Positions 17,826-26,060 are shown, counted from the first letter of the stretch. The stretch is 27,050 nucleotides of DNA from Acidobacteria bacterium AH-259-L09 (GCA_027717875.1 JALLOL010000006.1:1-27050); one strand, 5' to 3'. Translations and numbers: made by a program. The notes: generated by a model from the letters alone, not told the origin.

Positions 17826-18085
17826 TGGTTCGCACCCCAACCTGTTGGCAAGTCGGAACATCGTGGGACGGCTATTGTGATCAGATTTAGCACAAACAGG
17901 GGAACTCCCAATCTTAAAATGAGGGGCCAAACTGGAACTGGGCTCGGGTTCCCTCGTCGCTGCGGCCCACGTCCAACCTCCTCAGAACCAGAAAAGGGGG
18001 TTCGCTCAGCCGAGAGAGAGGTAGCCCCTAAAAGGAATGGTCCGGCCAGTAAAGAGACTAAAACAATTCTTGAGATGATTTTCAT
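17822..18085 (-). CDS. Small exported/membrane protein, first gene of dikinase operon
   Basis: This 87-residue protein starts MKIISRIVLVSLLAGPFLLG, a signal peptide with cleavage likely after TSLSA. A linker rich in Gly, Pro and Arg follows, then a second hydrophobic stretch (WPLILRLGVPLFVLNLITIA), and it ends in a short tail. The stop (TGA at 17824-17822) overlaps the GTG start of the dikinase as GTGA, which supports translation of both. I do not recognise a family. A membrane tether or partner for the dikinase is inferred only from position. It could also be a spurious ORF, but the signal peptide plus the 4-bp overlap argue against that. A weak AGGGA ribosome-binding site lies about 9 bases upstream. 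Confidence 0.6.
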   Translation of the reverse strand: MKIISRIVLVSLLAGPFLLGATSLSAERTPFSGSEEVGRGPQRRGNPSPVPVWPLILRLGVPLFVLNLITIAVPRCSDLPTGWGANQ

Positions 18086-19036
18086 TGAATTACATCCCTA
18101 AAAGCCGCGGGGAAACACATGCCCCCTTGGCCGATCTTTTCAACAATGCGGCATTGGGAGATAGTTTGACCTTTCCCCTCCCAATTTTTGGCTGTGACGT
18201 TTCCTAATTTTAAGCCTTGGGGGGGGTGAAGGCAAGCCTTCGCGACACGGTTCCCAGAAAACTGCCACGAAGTACACAAACGTACGACTTTCCACCTTCC
18301 ACAAACACCCGTTCTTTCCCAGTAAACCTGACACCACCCCTCACAAAACCGCTCCCCCCTGTTGCCTCATGTCTCCCCCACAATACAATCGCTCTGAAAA
18401 GGAAATTGCTATTCCTATGATCGGTACCTACCTTGGGTTCGCCCTCGCCGTCGTCGGCGCTCGAGTACACTGCCCGCTTGTTCGTGGGTCGGGCGGTGTT
18501 CACGACCCGCCACCACGACGTTGCCGTCGCCGCGGACTGGGCCGATCGCGATCGGGTCCTACGGCGAAGGCAGAGGGTTTTGTGCCGGCGGTGACATTCG
18601 CCACTTTGCCAAGCTGCTGGAGTCCGAGGAGCCGGTGCCGCGAGAGATGACAGATCGACTCCACGAAATGATCGAATGCCTCAGGCAGCTCCCCAAACCA
18701 GTCCTTGCAGTGGTCATGGGCCGTGCGCGGGCCCGAGTTCAAAGGCCAATAGGACACCTACCCGCATTGAACCCGAGCTACCCCCGCCAGTGTCGAGAGT
18801 CGGTGGGTGCTGACGCTAGAACTTTTGGCACTCACTCTCAAGGGAATCAACAGGGTCGATGCTTATCTCGTCCAGACACCCCTGGCCTTTCCTTTGCTTT
18901 TTGGCGAAAATAAGATTCGGGCTGAAAAGGGGTTTTCCGGCAAACGGACACCACCGCTCTCGGCTGTGATCGCGTTGAAGCCGATCGCTTGCTGAATGGT
19001 GGCTACTTACCCGGCACAAGACGAGAGGGGGTCTTT
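18086..19036. other. Decayed intergenic stretch with homopolymer runs
   Basis: These 951 bases separate the minus-strand dikinase operon from the plus-strand SDR. They contain a G-run of about 8 at roughly 18219-18226, several C-runs (for example around 18352-18358) and a broken crotonase at 18563-18721. The longer frames across 18200-18500 are rich in Ser, Pro and Arg and have no recognisable domain, so I treat them as noise. The divergent promoters of the two operons must lie here, but I could not place them. Confidence 0.5.
18563..18721 (+). pseudogene. Fragment of an enoyl-CoA hydratase/isomerase (crotonase)
   Basis: The frame reads GEGRGFCAGGDIRHFAKLLE, then about 30 residues to LPKPVLAVV. 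This matches the oxyanion-hole segment (GFCAGGD) and the following helix and strand of crotonases. Just after LAVV the conserved next motif (V-N/H-G-x-x-A-G) appears only in another frame as HGPCAG, so a frameshift lies at about 18710-18720. There is no recognisable N-terminal part before 18563 and no catalytic-Glu loop afterwards. A normal crotonase is about 260 residues; only about 53-60 survive. It is a relic, probably of a lipid-oxidation gene that once stood next to the SDR. Confidence 0.7.
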
Positions 19037-19861
19037 ATGGCTGATCTGGCAGGTAGGACACTGTTCGTCACAGGAGCCAGTCGTGGAATTGGCAAGGCGA
19101 TCGCCTTGCGGGCTGCTCAGGATGGTGCCAACATAGTCATTGCGGCGAAAACAACGGAGCCGCACCCAAAGCTCTCCGGGACCATCTACAGTGCCGCTGA
19201 AGAAATTGAGGCCGCAGGGGGTAAAGCTCTGCCACTGGCGGTAGACGTCCGCTTTGAAGAGGCGATCGCGGAGGCCATTACCCGGGCTGTCGATCATTTT
19301 GGGGGCATTGATATCCTGGTTAACAACGCCAGTGCCATCTTCCTGGCCGGGACACTCGAAACATCACTCAAGCGATTCGATCTAATGCATCAGGTCAATG
19401 TACGCGGCAGCTATGCCTGCTCCCAGGCCGCCATCCCCTACCTGCGGAGAGCCTCCAATCCGCACATCTTGAACCTATCTCCTCCCTTGTCCATGAAGCC
19501 CAAATGGTTCAAGGATCACTTGGCCTACACCTTGGCCAAATATGGTATGAGCATGTGTGTTCTGGGCATGGCCGGCGAGCTCGAGATAGATGGAATTGCC
19601 GTCAATGCGCTCTGGCCGAGGACTGTCATCGCCACCGCGGCAGTTCGGAATCTGCTCGGTGGTGAAGCCTTGATCCAGCAGTCGCGAAAACCCGAAATTG
19701 TTGCTGACGCCGCTTATGCCATCTTGCGCCGGCCCAGCCGCACCTGCACCGGGAACTTCTTCGTGGACGAAGAGGTGCTGCGAGAGGAGGGAATCACGGA
19801 CTTCGATCGGTATGCGGTCAATCCAGGGGACACTCTGGCTCCCGACCTCTTCCTGGACTGA
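19037..19861 (+). CDS. Short-chain dehydrogenase, HSDL2-like
   Basis: This 274-residue oxidoreductase has a Rossmann fold. The cofactor motif TGASRGIG is at 12-19, NNAS at 96-99, and the catalytic S148, Y164 and K168 fall in NLSPPLSMKPKWFKDHLAYT and LAKYG. The run SPPLxxxxxWFKxHxAYTxAKYGMSM and the later AVNALWPRT are highly characteristic of hydroxysteroid dehydrogenase-like protein 2; the SCP2 sterol-carrier domain of the animal protein is absent. ATG 19037 is preferred over an in-frame start at 18989 because a GAGAGGGGG site lies just upstream and the Rossmann strand begins at once. It is probably monocistronic or an upstream partner of the thioesterase 318 bases away. The true substrate is unknown; a fatty-acyl or sterol alcohol/ketone is plausible. 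Confidence 0.9.
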   Translation: MADLAGRTLFVTGASRGIGKAIALRAAQDGANIVIAAKTTEPHPKLSGTIYSAAEEIEAAGGKALPLAVDVRFEEAIAEAITRAVDHFGGIDILVNNASAIFLAGTLETSLKRFDLMHQVNVRGSYACSQAAIPYLRRASNPHILNLSPPLSMKPKWFKDHLAYTLAKYGMSMCVLGMAGELEIDGIAVNALWPRTVIATAAVRNLLGGEALIQQSRKPEIVADAAYAILRRPSRTCTGNFFVDEEVLREEGITDFDRYAVNPGDTLAPDLFLD

Positions 19862-20179
19862 CGGCCCGCCAAACCCCCACCCGCCAACATCATTCTCTGC
19901 AAGATGGTTTTCCACTTTTCCGATAGAATGACGCTAGTTTGTTCAGGAGGGCCTAGATTAGCATTGCTTAGAAGCAGAGCAAACGCTACCGGCTTAACTG
20001 ACCGGCGTTTGATTGCTGAGGCAGTTAAGCATCTGCTCAAGACGGCTATGTCTTTCCGTTGAAGGGTCAGAACGTTGATGTGGACTTTCTGCTTCCCCAC
20101 AATTCAGTGATTGCGGATCGAGTCGGGAGTTCTTTGGAAGTTGGCGCAACAACAATTTTGAGTGAAGGAGTGACGATCG
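19862..20179. other. Intergenic region between SDR and thioesterase
   Basis: These 318 bases contain no convincing gene. One imperfect stem-loop, AAACGC(TA)CCGG paired with CCGGCGTTT around a 9-base loop, is at 19981-20010. No T-run follows, so it is not a classical terminator. A strong GAAGGAGTG ribosome-binding site for the thioesterase lies at the right end. I see no clear promoter. Confidence 0.45.
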
Positions 20180-20662
20180 ATGAAAGGTAAGCCAGTTTCG
20201 GAATCGCGCACTACCATGACTGAGGTGGTCCTCCCCAATGACGCTAATACCCATGGGAACATTCTGGGCGGGAGGGTGATGCACCTGATGGATTTAGCTG
20301 GAGCAATTGCGGCTTTTCGGCATTGTCGGATGCCTGTTGTGACTGTCTCGGTCGATTCTCTTCGTTTTCTACACCCCATCAAGGTCGGTCAGCTGGTGCT
20401 GCTGGAGGCGAATGTGACAAGAGCGTTTACGACCTCGATGGAAGTGGAAGCCCAAGTGTTTTCAGAAGATCCGCTCAGCGGTAACCGTATAAAAACCAGC
20501 ACTGCCTTTTTGACTTTTGTTGCCCTGGATAAGGATGGCAGGCCCACACCGATTTCACCCCTGATTCCAGAGACGGAGGAGGAAAAAGGCCGCTATCGTG
20601 CGGCGCTTCGCCGTCGGCGTCGACGTTTGAGGGAAGTCAAGGAAACTGGGGCCAAGAGGTGA
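20180..20662 (+). CDS. Acyl-CoA thioesterase, hotdog fold (YciA/ACOT type)
   Basis: This 160-residue protein would hydrolyse acyl-CoA to free acid and CoA. The hotdog motif NDANTHGNILGGRVMHLMD (residues 20-38, with Asp38 the likely catalytic acid) and the strand VSVDSLRFLHPIKVGQ are typical of the YciA/cytosolic acyl-CoA thioesterase group. The C-terminus carries an unusual arginine cluster near 148-155 (ALRRRRRRLRE), which might bind nucleic acid, membrane or CoA phosphate; that is only a guess. A good GAAGGAG site lies about 10 bases before ATG 20180. It is on the same strand as the SDR and converges with the DUF3179 gene. Confidence 0.92.
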   Translation: MKGKPVSESRTTMTEVVLPNDANTHGNILGGRVMHLMDLAGAIAAFRHCRMPVVTVSVDSLRFLHPIKVGQLVLLEANVTRAFTTSMEVEAQVFSEDPLSGNRIKTSTAFLTFVALDKDGRPTPISPLIPETEEEKGRYRAALRRRRRRLREVKETGAKR

Positions 20663-20854
20663 GATTTAAGCCCAGCAAATCAGGCGCGGCGAAGGGACGT
20701 GAACCGTATTCCAAATAATCATGTTGCTCAATATCGTATGGCATAAGGTCTGCGCCACGAAGGCTGTGGGGAACTGGAAAAAGATGCGGGAAGTGCGGAA
20801 ATGATGTTTGGTGATCAGCACCAAGTCAAAAGTTGTGCCACCGACCCCTGTCGA

Positions 20855-22000
20855 CTAGGGTCTGTAGATACGAGTGTGGGGGCGAAATGCAATCCAAGCA
20901 AAGGCAAAGAAGTCACCCGACACAACTCGCTCCAATCTCTTTCCTTTTAAAGGTCCCGAAGTTGCGACACCGAGCACATTCCAGATCGAGCCGGTTTCCC
21001 GATCGACAAAGAAATCTCCTTTTTTTGCGAATGACATCGTCCTTCCCTCCACTCTACGGTCGAAAACTGCACCTGCGCCAATCGCCTTCCCACTCTTGAT
21101 CTTCTCTCGACCCAGGGCAGTACGCGTTGTCTTGTCAAAGAATACGACAATAGGGACCCCAGCGACTTCGTCATTCACCGCGGGCCGTTTTTTCAAAACC
21201 GAAAAGGGATAGGCAACCGCGTCACCATTGATCATGACCGTGACCAGATGTTCCATGGGCTTCACTTTTTTGGGCAATGGCCCCTTGTAGAGAAATGGGG
21301 TTTTTCGTATGTCGTCATATCCCGCATAGGGATTGCGTCCGTAATCTCTGCCATACCCAGTTACTTTCGAGAGCACTTTTCCATCCGGATGCTGGGACTT
21401 GAATTGGCCAAAGCCCATCAGTGCCGCAGGAATCATCTTCAACCTTCGCCCAACCATCTCCCCGACGATGGCCTCACCGCTGAGCTGCTGCCATAGGGAT
21501 TGTGTTTGACGGTCGTACATCACCAAATCGCTGTGCCTCAAGAGTCCTGACGTCCCGAAATCGTAAACCTTTCCATTGATGCGACGGTCAAATACGATGG
21601 CACTATAACACAAGGGACAGAACGTGACCGTCACCGGAACGCCCCCGATCGTGTCATTCACGATTTCATGCCAGACCATGATTTGCAGGGGATAGGCGCG
21701 TACGTCTTGGTTCAATTCGAGAAAAATTACGGGCTCTCGGTCGGCAACCCATTCCGACGCTTCTTCAACCGCTACGAATCTGGGATGGTCAATGGGCGGG
21801 ATACCATCGCGCGGAGGGCCACCCGATTCAAGACTTGAAAGCTCGATCGTAGTTTTGCTGAAGTCAGTATTGGGCCACGCAGACGTCCACTTGTCCCTAA
21901 ACGATTGGGCGGCCACGATGGCTGGCAAAAGAAATACTGCCACTAGAATGGTTTCTATTCTATGGATAGCCTGTCGGTTTTTTCTGGTTGTTTTGAACAT
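20855..22000 (-). CDS. DUF3179 family exported protein
   Basis: This 381-residue protein has a signal peptide (basic MFKTTRKNRQAIHR, hydrophobic core, AIVAA cleavage). Diagnostic DUF3179 features are AYPLQIMVWHEIVNDTIGG near 118, VTVTFCPLCYSAIVFDR and GTSGLLRHSDLVMYDRQT near 175. The FCPLC pair is the conserved Cys site of the family and could bind metal or form a disulfide. The family function is not established. ATG 22000 is well supported by a GAGGAAAG site. It lies downstream of the CxxCH membrane protein and the Cys-rich protein on the same strand, separated from the former by a 278-base gap, so co-transcription is possible but uncertain. Confidence 0.9.
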   Translation of the reverse strand: MFKTTRKNRQAIHRIETILVAVFLLPAIVAAQSFRDKWTSAWPNTDFSKTTIELSSLESGGPPRDGIPPIDHPRFVAVEEASEWVADREPVIFLELNQDVRAYPLQIMVWHEIVNDTIGGVPVTVTFCPLCYSAIVFDRRINGKVYDFGTSGLLRHSDLVMYDRQTQSLWQQLSGEAIVGEMVGRRLKMIPAALMGFGQFKSQHPDGKVLSKVTGYGRDYGRNPYAGYDDIRKTPFLYKGPLPKKVKPMEHLVTVMINGDAVAYPFSVLKKRPAVNDEVAGVPIVVFFDKTTRTALGREKIKSGKAIGAGAVFDRRVEGRTMSFAKKGDFFVDRETGSIWNVLGVATSGPLKGKRLERVVSGDFFAFAWIAFRPHTRIYRP

Positions 22001-22278
22001 GTTCTTTCCTCAACTATTGTCGACGAATACAAAAAGTCTGTTCTAATCTTCGTTATTTACAAGCGCCCTTTTTCTATGGGATTGCAGCTCCCGTTTCAAG
22101 GTCGTTTCTCCCACCGGACTGCCTCAAGCGGGAGGCCTGATCTCTTTTCGTTAGTGAGTGTAAAGAGGGGGTGAATTATTACAGGGGCGGAGAAAACTTC
22201 TCATAAAGAGAGAAATGGCAGGACTCCGAACTGATCGTAGGTTCTTCCAGTGGTATAAGCGACTGGAGGGCGAGAAGC

Positions 22279-23007
22279 CTATTCGCGCCTCCACCACATC
22301 TCGTAAAGTGAGAAAAGAACCATCCCGGCAAACGCAAGACCCGTCACCGCGCCGGCGGCCATCATCACAAAGACGAAGACCGGATGGTAGCGTGCCAGGA
22401 AACGTGAGCCAAAATCCGCTAGTAAGGCGAGAAACGGTGTAATCACGATCACGGTTTTCAATCGCTCGGGCAAACTGGTGCCCGCAAAGACAACACCCAC
22501 AACCAAGAAGATCAGGGCAATAGACTGAAGGTGGGTATGAGCCACACGAGCCCAAACTGGCACGGGCTCGCCTCGGTCCACTTTCGTCACCTCTAGCACC
22601 TGCTCGTAGGTTTGCAGCGGGCGAGCGTACATAAAGCCGCCGGGGTTGTGGCAGCGCCAGCAGTTGTCAGTCAAGAGCTGGGAGATCTCCTTTTCGAAGG
22701 TTTCGCGTGAAGCACCTTCCTGAAGCCAGTTCAGGATCTTAGCCCGGTCTAGCGGCTCAGGCAGGAACTGCGCCATGCTTCCGCCGTCAATTTTCGCCGC
22801 CAATAGGGTGACAGTTCGTTGCCCGTAGAAGGTACGCCTAAGATCTGCCGGCGTCAGCCCGGGTTCCCCGTCCTGCATGTGGTAGGTGAAGTACAGGTTA
22901 GCCATAGCCACCGCATAGCCAGCTGCAAGGACGAGCAGTGCCAGGCTAATTACCGCGCGCAGGCTCAAACTAAGCTCGCTGAGTTTGTACGCTGAATTGA
23001 GCAACAC
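22279..23007 (-). CDS. Membrane protein with a single CxxCH haem-binding motif
   Basis: This 242-residue protein has one N-terminal membrane helix (about residues 19-40), an extracytoplasmic domain of about 110 residues and a C-terminal bundle of three or four helices (about 161-235). The domain carries C116-W-R-C119-H120, followed by NPGGFM, the form of a c-type haem site. A covalent haem in the periplasm, used for electron transfer, is the natural reading; a matching Met ligand is not obvious, so it could be a high-spin or sensor haem. GTG 23007 is used; a GGAGGG block is very close to it and TTG 23004 is an alternative. The gene starts 64 bases after the Cys-rich gene on the same strand. 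I do not recognise a named family. Confidence 0.78.
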   Translation of the reverse strand: MLLNSAYKLSELSLSLRAVISLALLVLAAGYAVAMANLYFTYHMQDGEPGLTPADLRRTFYGQRTVTLLAAKIDGGSMAQFLPEPLDRAKILNWLQEGASRETFEKEISQLLTDNCWRCHNPGGFMYARPLQTYEQVLEVTKVDRGEPVPVWARVAHTHLQSIALIFLVVGVVFAGTSLPERLKTVIVITPFLALLADFGSRFLARYHPVFVFVMMAAGAVTGLAFAGMVLFSLYEMWWRRE

Positions 23008-23071
23008 CCCTCCAGAGATCGGTTGTACCGACCCACCAACAAGGATAAGTCGTTTGTTGTTTTCTTATCGG

Positions 23072-23476
23072 CTACATTCCGCGAGGCAACGTCTTGATCT
23101 GCTCAGGGGTCTTGCCGGGAATTGCCCCATCGCCCGCATACCAGGAGCCCTTGCACTCGTTGCAGACCGGCATATCTTTTGCGGCGTTCATCCCGCAGGG
23201 GCATTCGCCCATCTTCAGCGCACAGAAGTCGCACGGGTGCTTCAGACAACATGTGTATTTCCCTGCCTTCATGGCTTGCAGCTTCTGGTCTTGAATCGCC
23301 TCGTCGGCGCTCTTCATTGCCTCGGGCCGATTCATCATCTTCTGCTTCATCATCTGCATGAGCTCATCCATGTTGACCTGGGTCACGGCGGCGGCGATGC
23401 CCAAACCCATGACGCCCAGTACCAGCAGGCCGGCGAGCGCAAACACATGTCGTTTTTTCTGTGGTTTCGTCTTCAT
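23072..23476 (-). CDS. Cys-rich exported/anchored protein, putative metal binder
   Basis: This 134-residue protein has a basic N-terminus, a hydrophobic segment at about 10-32 and a Met-rich stretch (MDELMQMMKQKMMNRPEAM, residues 36-54). A domain of eight cysteines follows: CC at 76-77, C82, C85, C92, C94, C105 and C108, in CCLKHPCDFC, GECPCG and PVCNECKG. The Met-rich part and clustered Cys suggest copper or another soft metal, or an iron/zinc site, but no known motif fixes it. ATG 23476 is chosen because GAGGAGGAG lies just upstream; the in-frame start at 23527 adds 17 residues without a better site. It is the first gene before the CxxCH protein, so a redox or metal-handling pair is inferred. 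Confidence 0.75.
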   Translation of the reverse strand: MKTKPQKKRHVFALAGLLVLGVMGLGIAAAVTQVNMDELMQMMKQKMMNRPEAMKSADEAIQDQKLQAMKAGKYTCCLKHPCDFCALKMGECPCGMNAAKDMPVCNECKGSWYAGDGAIPGKTPEQIKTLPRGM

Positions 23477-23624
23477 TTGCTCCTCCTCGTTGATATTTTC
23501 AGAATTGATTTGGAGTTTATCATACACCCAGCGGTCGACACCACACCTTTAATCTCAGAAGGGAAAACTCCAAGCGGGCGGCAAGCCGTTACCAAGAGCA
23601 AAACAGGAAAATTTCGGGATCCGG

Positions 23625-24522
23625 CTAGCCGGGCAAATATTCACTGCTCCATTCCTGTGCGACACATCCATTCTCCAGCAACTCTTCGATGTCTTGTCGA
23701 TCCAGTCCCGCTTCCTGCAATACTTCACGTGTGTCTGAGCCTGGGCGCGGCGCTGGTTCGCAAAGTCGAAGCGGCGAGCGCGTCAGACGGGCGTAGGCAG
23801 GTGCTACCGTATCGACCGTGCCGCCCGCTGGGTGATTCTGGCGCACTACCACGATCGATTTTCCGCCAGGATCAATGGCCTCACCCATCCGCCGCACGAC
23901 TATAGCCGAGCGGCGAATCTGGCTGATCGTCTCGACAGCATGGGCACCTACCCCCACTGAGACAAATTGTCTTACCCAGTAGCGCACATTCCTCTTTCTC
24001 AGGCTTCGCTCAAGAAATCTGCCGAGTTTGGAATCGATCCCAATAGAGTCGCTTCCCTTCTCAAGAGCCAGCTCATCAAGACCCGCCAGAGCTGGAATCT
24101 TGCTCATCGCCTGGATCTGGGAAGGGGTTGCGCCAAGGAATAGCCAGCCGTCCCGTGCACGATACAATCTGTGCAGTGCGTGGTCACCCACTGCACTTTG
24201 GCCCGAAGGCTCGACCCAGACACGCCCAGCAAAATTGTACATAAACGTCGACTGAACGAGCTGAGCACCCTGAGCAAGCGAGGTCTGGACGAACTCACCG
24301 TGATTGCTATCTGTGCGGCAACGTCTAAGCAAGGCGAGCGCGATGCCGAACGCCGCTATTGGCTGGAGAATCAAAGCGTAGGCCACCGGGTGGATCAATC
24401 CGGATCACTTCCGCGCCTTGGTCCGCAAGTAGCATCGCGGCAAGCGGCCCGGCTATATACTGGCCGAAATCGATTATCCGGATTCCCCTCAAGACGGCAC
24501 TGTATGCATCTTTATCTGTCAC
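23625..24522 (-). pseudogene. Broken CaiB/BaiF (family III) CoA-transferase
   Basis: The N-terminal 45 or so residues read [20 protein letters not shown] and then [17 protein letters not shown], the classic start of family III CoA-transferases. The rest continues in another frame from about 24398 with [32 protein letters not shown] and HRLYRARDGWLFLGA to a normal C-terminus at 23625. Intact proteins have about 110 more residues between these parts, including the segment with the catalytic Asp. So an internal deletion plus frameshift has destroyed it. Intact relatives move CoA between acyl-CoA and free carboxylic acids. It lies divergent to the PAS-PP2C gene. A programmed frameshift seems unlikely because the middle is missing. 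Confidence 0.78.
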
Positions 24523-24785
24523 CGATACTGCCCCCTCTTCGAGTATTCAGGCCATACGAAAACGAAAGTCGCCGAGGCAGATTCCTTAGTCGCTTGCAGG
24601 GAAACGTGTGTTTTCGGAGGTAGGCTACATCCCTCGAACCGCCTCGGTCAAGTTCAAACCCTGGTGCGGCAGGAGACGGCGAAAGATTTGGCAAACAACT
24701 TGTCAAAACGGTGAACAAACAAATTGCTTTACAATGCCAATACAGGTAATGTCGGGGTAGTTCCCTGTCCTGGTTTCGAGGCTTC

Positions 24786-26060
24786 ATGAGGAATGAGGAG
24801 AAAACCAAAGATCAACTCATAAGTGAACTCGCAGAAATGCGCCGCCAGCTCGCGGAATTGGAAAGGCTAGAAAGCCAGTACAAGCGAGTGGAGGAGACAT
24901 CACACGAAAGCGAGAAGCGGTTCCGCAAGATTTTCGATCACTCCAACGATGCGATATTGGTCGTTGATGCGGTACAGAATGAAATTGTTGATGTCAACTC
25001 ACAGGCATGCAAGATGCTCGGATATTCCCGCGAGGAATTGTTGTCCATGCCAATTTCTGCAATCCATCCGCACGAGATGCCCAAGCTGCTGGCTTTCGCA
25101 AAATCGGTTTCCGGAAATGCGCAAGGATGGACTGATGAACTCTCATGCTTAACCAAAACAGGCCAATTTTTACCTGCTGAGATTTCAGCCTCCATGATTG
25201 CTATGTCTGGCAGGTCTTGCATGATTGCTTTAGTCCGCGATATCAGTGTGCGCAAGCGGGCGGAGGAAGAATTGCGTAAGGCCAACGAGCGAATGAAGAG
25301 TGATCTGCAAGCAGCTGCCAAAGTCCAAGAATCTCTTCTTCCCGAAGCGGCCCTGAACCTCGCAGGAGTGAGTTTCGCATGGGCTTTCAAGCCTTGTGAG
25401 GAATTGGGGGGGGATATTTTCAACGTCTTTCCGCTTGACGAACAGCACATGGGTCTTTACGTGCTGGACGTCAGTGGTCATGGCGTTGTGGCTGCCCTGC
25501 TATCGGTGACCCTCAACCGAGTTTTGTCACCGGCGCCAAGTTTGACTTCTGTACTCAAACAGCACATTGGGGGCTCAAGGTATCGCCTCCTGGCACCTGG
25601 TGAAGTCGCCGGGCAATTGAACGAGCAATTCCCTATGGACCCTGCAAGGCCACAATACTTTACGCTCCTTTACGGAATGCTCAACTTAGAGACGTATGAG
25701 TTTCGTTACGTGTCTGCTGGGCACCCTGGTCCAGTTTACCTGGCAGGTACAGAGGAACCAGTGATTCTCGAAGCTCCTGGGTTCCCGATAGGTTTCTTCG
25801 AAGAGGTTAATTGGGAGGAACGCATTGTCAGCATGAATCCGGGAGATCGCCTGTATCTGTATTCTGATGGAATCACTGAAGCAATGAACACAGACGGCGA
25901 AGCATTTGGCAAGGAACGGCTCATTTGCGCCTTACATCAAAGCCGCGCCAGGCCGCTCGAGGATAGTCTTTCTTCCCTGTTGGGGAGCGTTGAGGAATGG
26001 TGCAGCGAGGCCCGGCTGGAGGACGATATCTCAGTTCTGGCCGTCGGGATCACACAGTAG
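24786..26060 (+). CDS. PAS domain - PP2C-type (RsbU/SpoIIE) serine phosphatase
   Basis: This 424-residue cytoplasmic protein has three parts. A coiled-coil N-terminus (about 1-40) is followed by a PAS domain (about 42-165, with IFDHSNDAILVVD and GYSREELLSMPISAIHP) and a second helical linker (ERMKSDLQAAAKVQESLLPE). The SpoIIE/RsbU-type PP2C domain runs from about 180 to 424. Metal-binding Asp residues are visible in LGGDIFNV, VLDVSGHG, LYSDGITEA and LEDDISVL. Such proteins usually dephosphorylate an anti-anti-sigma factor in response to the sensory domain. No sigma-factor partner, anti-sigma or STAS protein is encoded nearby. ATG 24786 has a short GAGG site. The FadB/J gene starts 78 bases later; whether they share a transcript is unknown. 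Confidence 0.92.
   Translation: MRNEEKTKDQLISELAEMRRQLAELERLESQYKRVEETSHESEKRFRKIFDHSNDAILVVDAVQNEIVDVNSQACKMLGYSREELLSMPISAIHPHEMPKLLAFAKSVSGNAQGWTDELSCLTKTGQFLPAEISASMIAMSGRSCMIALVRDISVRKRAEEELRKANERMKSDLQAAAKVQESLLPEAALNLAGVSFAWAFKPCEELGGDIFNVFPLDEQHMGLYVLDVSGHGVVAALLSVTLNRVLSPAPSLTSVLKQHIGGSRYRLLAPGEVAGQLNEQFPMDPARPQYFTLLYGMLNLETYEFRYVSAGHPGPVYLAGTEEPVILEAPGFPIGFFEEVNWEERIVSMNPGDRLYLYSDGITEAMNTDGEAFGKERLICALHQSRARPLEDSLSSLLGSVEEWCSEARLEDDISVLAVGITQ

Noticed and set aside
19981..20010. Imperfect stem-loop as a rho-independent terminator for the SDR
   Set aside because: The stem is interrupted by a two-base bulge and no T-run follows.
22985..23905. Plus-strand frame of 306 codons
   Set aside because: It is antisense to the Cys-rich gene and the CoA-transferase remnant and crosses several gene ends.
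24700..24740. Possible promoter (TTGTCA ... TACAAT) before the PAS-PP2C gene
   Set aside because: The spacing of about 24 bases is too long for a sigma70-type promoter, and no alternative -35 fits.
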